Shown here one piece after another: positions 63,756 through 64,000 of a stretch of 64,000 bases of DNA (position 1 is the stretch's first letter; each line of letters opens with the position of its first letter). Position numbers and translations under genes: made by a program. A model generated the notes under the pieces. The model was given only the letters and a program-made list of their open reading frames with translations. It made no database searches and was not told the origin of the DNA. This DNA is from Microplitis mediator (Eukaryota > Arthropoda > Insecta > Hymenoptera > Braconidae), in contig NC_079977.1 in the NCBI RefSeq assembly GCF_029852145.1, forward strand, positions 18,726,781 to 18,790,780, read 5' to 3'.

Positions 63756-64000
63756 ATATTTTGATGATGGTCTTGGTCTTTGACTAGATCGTAGTCGATC
63801 TAGACCGTGGTCTTCGTCGATCTTGGTTTCAATCATCTCCTTGGTCTTGGTCTTGATCCTAGACGATCGTGGTCTTTGTCTTGATTGTGGTCACGGTCTT
63901 AGTTGATCTTGATGGTCTTGGTCTTGGCTGATTTTAATGATCTTGGTCTTGATTTTAGTCGTTCGATCTTCGTCTTGGTCTTGATTTTAGTCTTGTTCAA
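63756..64000. repeat. degenerate GGTCTTGGTCTTGAT repeat
   Basis: Hexamer-like GTCTTG/GATCTT units with interspersed GTCGATC, running off the window end. No sustained frame. Confidence 0.75.

Overview
This looks like a nuclear genome segment from an insect, most likely a hymenopteran and perhaps a parasitoid wasp. The reasons are strong AT richness, spliced genes with GT..AG introns, a single-exon long-type Toll receptor, a eukaryotic tRNA-Ile(AAU), TA-target inverted-repeat elements and a Mutator-like transposase relic of a kind common in insects. The species cannot be read from the sequence. Most of the window is repetitive.

Left third (1-17 kb): I find no intact protein gene. There is an AT-rich element split by a 746-bp MITE (a similar uninterrupted copy lies at 55.2 kb), a broken non-LTR reverse transcriptase, a 1.2-kb repeat with an inverted partner at 23.6-24.8 kb, a 1.7-kb array built on TTCGAA words with higher-order periodicity, a three-level nest of repeats at 11.7-13.6 kb, and an ATCAGTGA-rich degenerate repeat.

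Middle (17-41 kb): a tRNA-Ile is followed by about 318 perfect AAC units and then by a two-exon gene for a 55-residue secreted four-cysteine peptide, with TATA box and polyadenylation signals. Next come several MITEs, a Mutator-like element whose transposase gene has lost its middle, two members of a CACTGTAAAA MITE family carrying GT arrays of very different length, an 11-unit 187-bp satellite, a G-quadruplex-prone tract and a TTAA-flanked fold-back element.

Right third (41-64 kb): the clearest gene is a 1298-residue Toll-like receptor on the minus strand. Beyond it are two phase-compatible minus-strand exons of an unrecognised secreted, possibly GPI-anchored protein. Part of that gene (about 1 kb of intron plus the 3' end of an exon) has been duplicated in inverted orientation to form a 2.7-kb palindrome with a disabled exon copy. 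At the end lies a 3.74-kb element bounded by 45-bp perfect inverted repeats with GAGTCTC-rich subterminal repeats. It carries an apparently intact four-exon BEN-domain gene with a long asparagine run and, divergently, a broken second gene. This BEN-carrying transposon is the best candidate for an undescribed system, followed by the four-cysteine peptide gene.
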